Origin: Cavia porcellus
Lineage: Eukaryota; Chordata; Mammalia; Rodentia; Caviidae
Direction of reading: 5' to 3'
NCBI RefSeq assembly: GCF_034190915.1
Contig: NW_026947484.1
Location: 71,875,482 to 71,939,481 of the forward strand
Length of the DNA: 64,000 nucleotides
Shown here: positions 60,450-64,000 of the stretch, in pieces
Numbering within the stretch: the first letter of the stretch is position 1
Layout: the number at the start of each line of letters is the position of its first letter
The notes under the pieces: generated by a model
The model's input: the letters and a program-made list of their open reading frames with translations, nothing else
Databases searched by the model: none
Told to the model about the DNA's origin: nothing
Translations under genes and position numbers: made by a program

Positions 60450-60600
60450 ACTACAATCCTTGTACCTATTTTATATAAGAAACTAAGCCTTAGAAATTTT
60501 AAGTAATTGCTCACATTCACACAGCTAGTAAATGACCTTGCACTGCATCTAATGCAAGCATCGTGTATTTAACTGCTATATCCCTGTGCTTGCTTTGTCT
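60450..60600 (+). repeat. MIR SINE fossil
   Basis: 'agaaactaagccttagaaat' and 'cacattcacacagctagtaa' are well kept parts of the MIR core. Confidence 0.65.
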
Positions 60601-61814
60601 CTGAAGACTTGTGGCACATTAGTGCCATAGTATCTCAGGAAAAGGAAGAAGATATCTTACCAACCCATCATGGACTTTCACCCTGGGATCGTCCTGGGTG
60701 GTTAGCTCCAGGGCCTCTTGGAAGGGACGCTGGGCCTTCTTTTAGAAAGGATTTCAAAGGGTTTCATTCTCACATCCATATATATTACAGCCTAACATCT
60801 TTTTAACTCATAATTGCAGTATTGGGAAGAAAAGGAACCCTGAAAATAATAGGAAAGACAACAGCAGCTACGTAACAAGCATCTGGTGAGCTTGTTAGGT
60901 TAGCACAATAGCTACTGGGGCAGCTGGCTTATCTGGTATACGTGCGATTCAACATATGTTTAGTGGCTGATGCTTCATAAATATTAGATCACAAGCGAAG
61001 TAGGGAGGGTTCTGGTTTATATCACTAATTGGGGAGGAAATCCTAATTATTCACCAAGCTTTCTTCAGTTTGCTTATTTGCTATATATACAGTGTAAATG
61101 AAAGAGGCACTATTAAAGAGCACAATTTTTAAAGGCTTTATCGAATCCGTCTTAGGAACATACTGAGGTTTGGTGTTACATGTGAGTTCAAAGCCATGGG
61201 AGGGGCATGACATCCTCCTTTCCCCTAAAACTAAAGCAGCAGGCATCTGGGAGTGACTAAAATAGGAGAGACTCCCAACCCAGCCAACGATTTTGCAAGT
61301 TTCCATGTCAGTACACCCTGCTTTTCCTGTGCAAGCCCTCTCCTAGCCCAGAATCTGTGACAGAGAAATCACAGGCAGAGCCAAGTTTCAAACAAGCACA
61401 GAAAATTGCTATCCGAAGTTCTCTTCTCACTGTCTACTGAGACTAATTTCCGTTCAAATACTGCAGCTGTTGTAATCTTTTGTCTCTGCCACATTTTCAC
61501 AACAAAAAGAATCCTTTGATTATGTGGTGAATAGATACCAACTCATGTACTTTTTTATCTAGCTAACATTGACAAAGAACTTAGCACTTGCTAAATATTG
61601 TACATAGAGTAAGATGGTAGATTACAGAGATTCCTCAAAGAGTTCTGCATTCAAAACATCCACTGCATAAGTATTTGTAGCCTGAAATTATATCAGAATT
61701 CCACCTTTTATGGTCTCTTATGATGATGAAAAAATTACGCATTGCTACACGCTGTCCTTGGAATGGTGAAGGAGTTCCATCAGCCTTAGGAACTCTTTTA
61801 AATCTGTAGTAACC

Positions 61815-61892
61815 TGGCTGAGGATTTAGCTCAGCTGCTCAAGTGCCTGCCTGGCAAGTGCAAGGTCATACATTCAATCCCCGGTACCAAAG
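61815..61892 (+). repeat. ID-like tRNA-derived SINE
   Basis: CTGGCTGAGGATTTAGCTCA through TTCAATCCCCGGTACCAAAG, full-length body with a short purine-rich tail (GAGAGAAAGAG). Confidence 0.88.
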
Positions 61893-61949
61893 AGAGAAAG
61901 AGATAGACAAACAGAGAAATTTTCAGTAACCACCAAACCATGGCTCAGT

Positions 61950-62205
61950 GAAGGAAAACCTTTGAAGGGGATTATAGGACCTCAATTTCTTCTTCCTGTT
62001 TTGCTTCCAGGCCATGAGGGACCCTGACACACCACACATGCCTGTTATTCCTCTCTGGCACCCTCGCCAGAGACCCAAAGCCACAGATCTGCTTTGTCTT
62101 CATCCAGACCCTGAAACGCTGTGAGCTAAAGTAAGGTTTTTTTCTTTACAAGATCGTTATCTCCAGTATTTTCTTATAGAGACAGAAAGCTGATTAATAT
62201 ATTGG
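61950..62205 (+). repeat. MaLR-like dispersed repeat fragment
   Basis: The ending 'acgctgtgagctaaagtaag', 'gttatctccagtattttctt' and 'agacagaaagctgattaata' is characteristic of this family; opposite orientation to 40436-40805. Confidence 0.5.
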
Positions 62206-63193
62206 CTAAATTCATTCTAATTAGGATGATCTCGTTTCTACCAGTCTGACTCACAGATGCATATTGTATGATATTCTATTTTTACTGTTTTAATGCTGAT
62301 CAGTTAGACCCTCCTGATAAGTTAGGCACATATCTAGATAAAGGTATCTTTACCAAAAATAGAATGCTTTATAAACCATAAACCTGAGACCCTGAGAAGC
62401 CACAGGATTAGCTGACTTGCATGTATCACATGGGACATGACTACAGTTAATTCAACGGACTCTGGGTGAGCTGTGTGGTATGTGTGTGTATACGTGTCGG
62501 AAAGCTGAGCTTCCGTGAGGCTGGAAAGGAGGATCAGAAATTCCCAGATAAAGCTCAGTAGATCAGTAGTTCCTGACAGCCTTCCCACCTCCACAGAAGT
62601 TCTCCTGACCCTTTCAGTCTAGCCCCTCTACCACAAGAAGTCATGATTGCGTCTGCTTTGACAGTGTTCTCTAAATTGAGACTGAATTTTTTTTTCTTTT
62701 CTTTTTCATCTCCTTGTCTCCAGAATGGCTTCACTGACACATCAACTTCTTAGAAGAAACAAACAAACTTATTGACCAGTAGACTGCTCTAAGAACATAG
62801 TCATCTCTGTCCTAGGACGGAAACATGCCTTTTCTTGCTTCCTGCAGTCTGCAGGTTCTTTGGAAATCAGAACTGTGAGTTTTCATGTCAATGGATACGT
62901 GGTCAATGGTTCTAGCACGGTGACACAATACATGGAAGCTAGGTGCCCCTGATAATACAGGGTGGGAATCTCTACGAGGTCATTGCTCAGAGCATCGGGT
63001 AAGATCCTTGGGAAAGAAGACACACTGAATGCGCCACTGTATTTGAAAAGCTGATTTTGAAATGGCAAAGCTTACTGTAAAAGGTAAAAATGGCCTCCAA
63101 CTGCTTCAGTCCCTCCTTTTTAAGACAAGTAGAACATTAAATCATCAGTCCATGTTCCAGTACAGTCAGGAAGAGCTCTGGAGGCAATTTTAC

Positions 63194-63346
63194 AGGAAAA
63201 AAAAAATTTGAGATAAGGTCTCACTATGTAGTTCAGGTTGGCCTTGAACTCACTATGTCGCCCAGACTGTACTTGAACTCATGACAATCCTCCTGCTTCA
63301 GCCTCTGGCATACAGGGATTACAGACCTGTGTAACCACATCCAGCT
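63194..63346 (-). repeat. 7SL-derived B1-like SINE
   Basis: TTGAGATAAGGTCTCACTAT ... AGGGATTACAGACCTGTGTA is the reverse complement of a B1 element with an internal near-duplicate (CTTGAACTCACTATG / CTTGAACTCATGAC). Confidence 0.82.
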
Positions 63347-63427
63347 AACAGAAAAATTATTGACTGAATACAGGGAATGGAAAAAAATGCTAAATTAGGC
63401 AGCTCTAAGTCAAAAGATCCTGAGTAC

Positions 63428-63817
63428 TGTTGTAACCTATATTAAAAAAAAAAAAAAAAATCCTCTTAAGTCTCCCCGAAGGCAAGAGAAAGATATAAGG
63501 TAACTTTAAGAGCGGAACAGGATGTTTGCCTAATCTAAACTTGATTGTTAGCCCACCTGAACCTTGTTCTTCCCAAGAAATGTGACCACCGCGTTGCTGT
63601 TCTGTAGTGCACTGCAAACTCCACCCCCTGCATTATGAGACTAGCAGCTGTTTGCGATTTTACAGGATAAAAACCCTGCCCTTTAGCTGTTAGGCAGTCT
63701 TCCATATTGGCTGCTCGAGGCTGCGTCGCCAGGCCTGTGATTTAATAAATAATTTTTTTCCTTTCCAAATTATTTTCTCTGGCTCCTTCATACCTCAGGA
63801 AGCAGGGGACTACCACA
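63428..63817 (+). repeat. Solo LTR with 5-bp target duplication
   Basis: 390 bases beginning TGTTGTAACC and ending CTACCACA, flanked on both sides by AGTAC (63423-63427 and 63818-63822). It has a TATA-like GGATAAAAACCCTGCC at about 63665, an AATAAA at about 63744 and a CTCTGGCTCCTTCA segment, the layout of a class I (gammaretrovirus-like) R-U5. No internal retroviral sequence, so it is a recombined solo LTR. A run of 17 A sits near its 5' end. Orientation is opposite to TMC1. Confidence 0.8.
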
Positions 63818-64000
63818 AGTACCTTCTGAGAATGTTTCCCTGTCTTTACAGTGTGGGATATAGATTGGAAGACGTTTAATTCTCTTACTTTCTGAATTCC
63901 CATCATAAAATTAGAGCTTTATCAGCAGCCACTAACAGAATATAAAGCCACATGTTCTAGGCTTCAGAGCCAGATGCAGTGATAAGAATCTTAGCCCCAT

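Larger units (their letters stand above)
57012..64000 (-). other. TMC1: TMC1 upstream intron (continues beyond the window)
   Basis: Starts with the acceptor of exon 56869-57011. It contains ID-like SINEs (57625, 61815), MaLR-like pieces (57900-58170, 61950-62205), B1 and B1-ID SINEs (58513, 58828, 63194), a MIR (60450-60600) and a solo LTR (63428-63817). No further TMC1 exon is visible; 59050-60440 and 62250-63180 hold nothing I recognise. Confidence 0.8.

Overview
This is a mammalian nuclear window, almost certainly from a rodent. The evidence is a multi-exon vertebrate gene, ID-like tRNA-derived SINEs, 7SL-derived B1-like SINEs, B1/ID composites and a class II endogenous retrovirus (ERV). 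The ID-like copies (GATTTAGCTCAG head, GGTACCA end before the A tail) differ from the murid ID consensus, so a non-murid lineage is likely (squirrel, beaver or kangaroo-rat type), but I cannot name the species.

1-6684 holds a minus-strand betaretrovirus-like provirus cut by the window edge. In its own 5'-3' order it has an LTR (6257-6684), a leader with a possible primer binding site, an open 641-codon gag, dUTPase-protease, reverse transcriptase, RNase H, integrase, and the start of an SRV/MPMV-type (type D) env. Gag-pro and pro-pol are each joined by a slippery heptamer in exact phase (AAAAAAC at 4237-4243, GGGTTTT at 3345-3351). Three frame breaks (pro, the RT/RNase H junction, env) and one env stop make this copy defective as read. 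6685-11280 is intergenic, with old repeats and a (CTTT)n tract.

11281-57011 is the 3' two thirds of TMC1 (transmembrane channel-like 1, the hair-cell mechanotransduction channel subunit) on the minus strand. Twelve exons (probably 13-24 by human numbering) encode 512 residues to the natural stop at 11615. All junctions are GT-AG and in phase, with no disabling change. The upstream exons lie outside the window, so 57012-64000 is the next intron.

The introns are rich in repeats. The most unusual is a 3.1 kb half-LINE (HAL1-like) at 52627-55768. It has a GC-rich 5'UTR, an L1-type ORF1 with three internal stops, no ORF2, and a 3' region of about six degenerate ~150-bp tandem monomers, inside a 16-bp target-site duplication. 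Two shorter elements (25.3-26.07 kb and 41.38-41.95 kb) carry the same monomers behind unrelated 5' modules. The second has its own perfect 16-bp duplication, which suggests a family of composite non-autonomous retroelements. Other contents are a solo LTR with a 5-bp duplication (63428-63817), L1 3' ends, MaLR-type LTRs, MIR and hAT fossils, and long purine/pyrimidine tracts, two of them just downstream of TMC1 splice donors. I see no CRISPR array, no operon and no new enzymatic system. The best candidate for something undescribed is the composite retroelement family.
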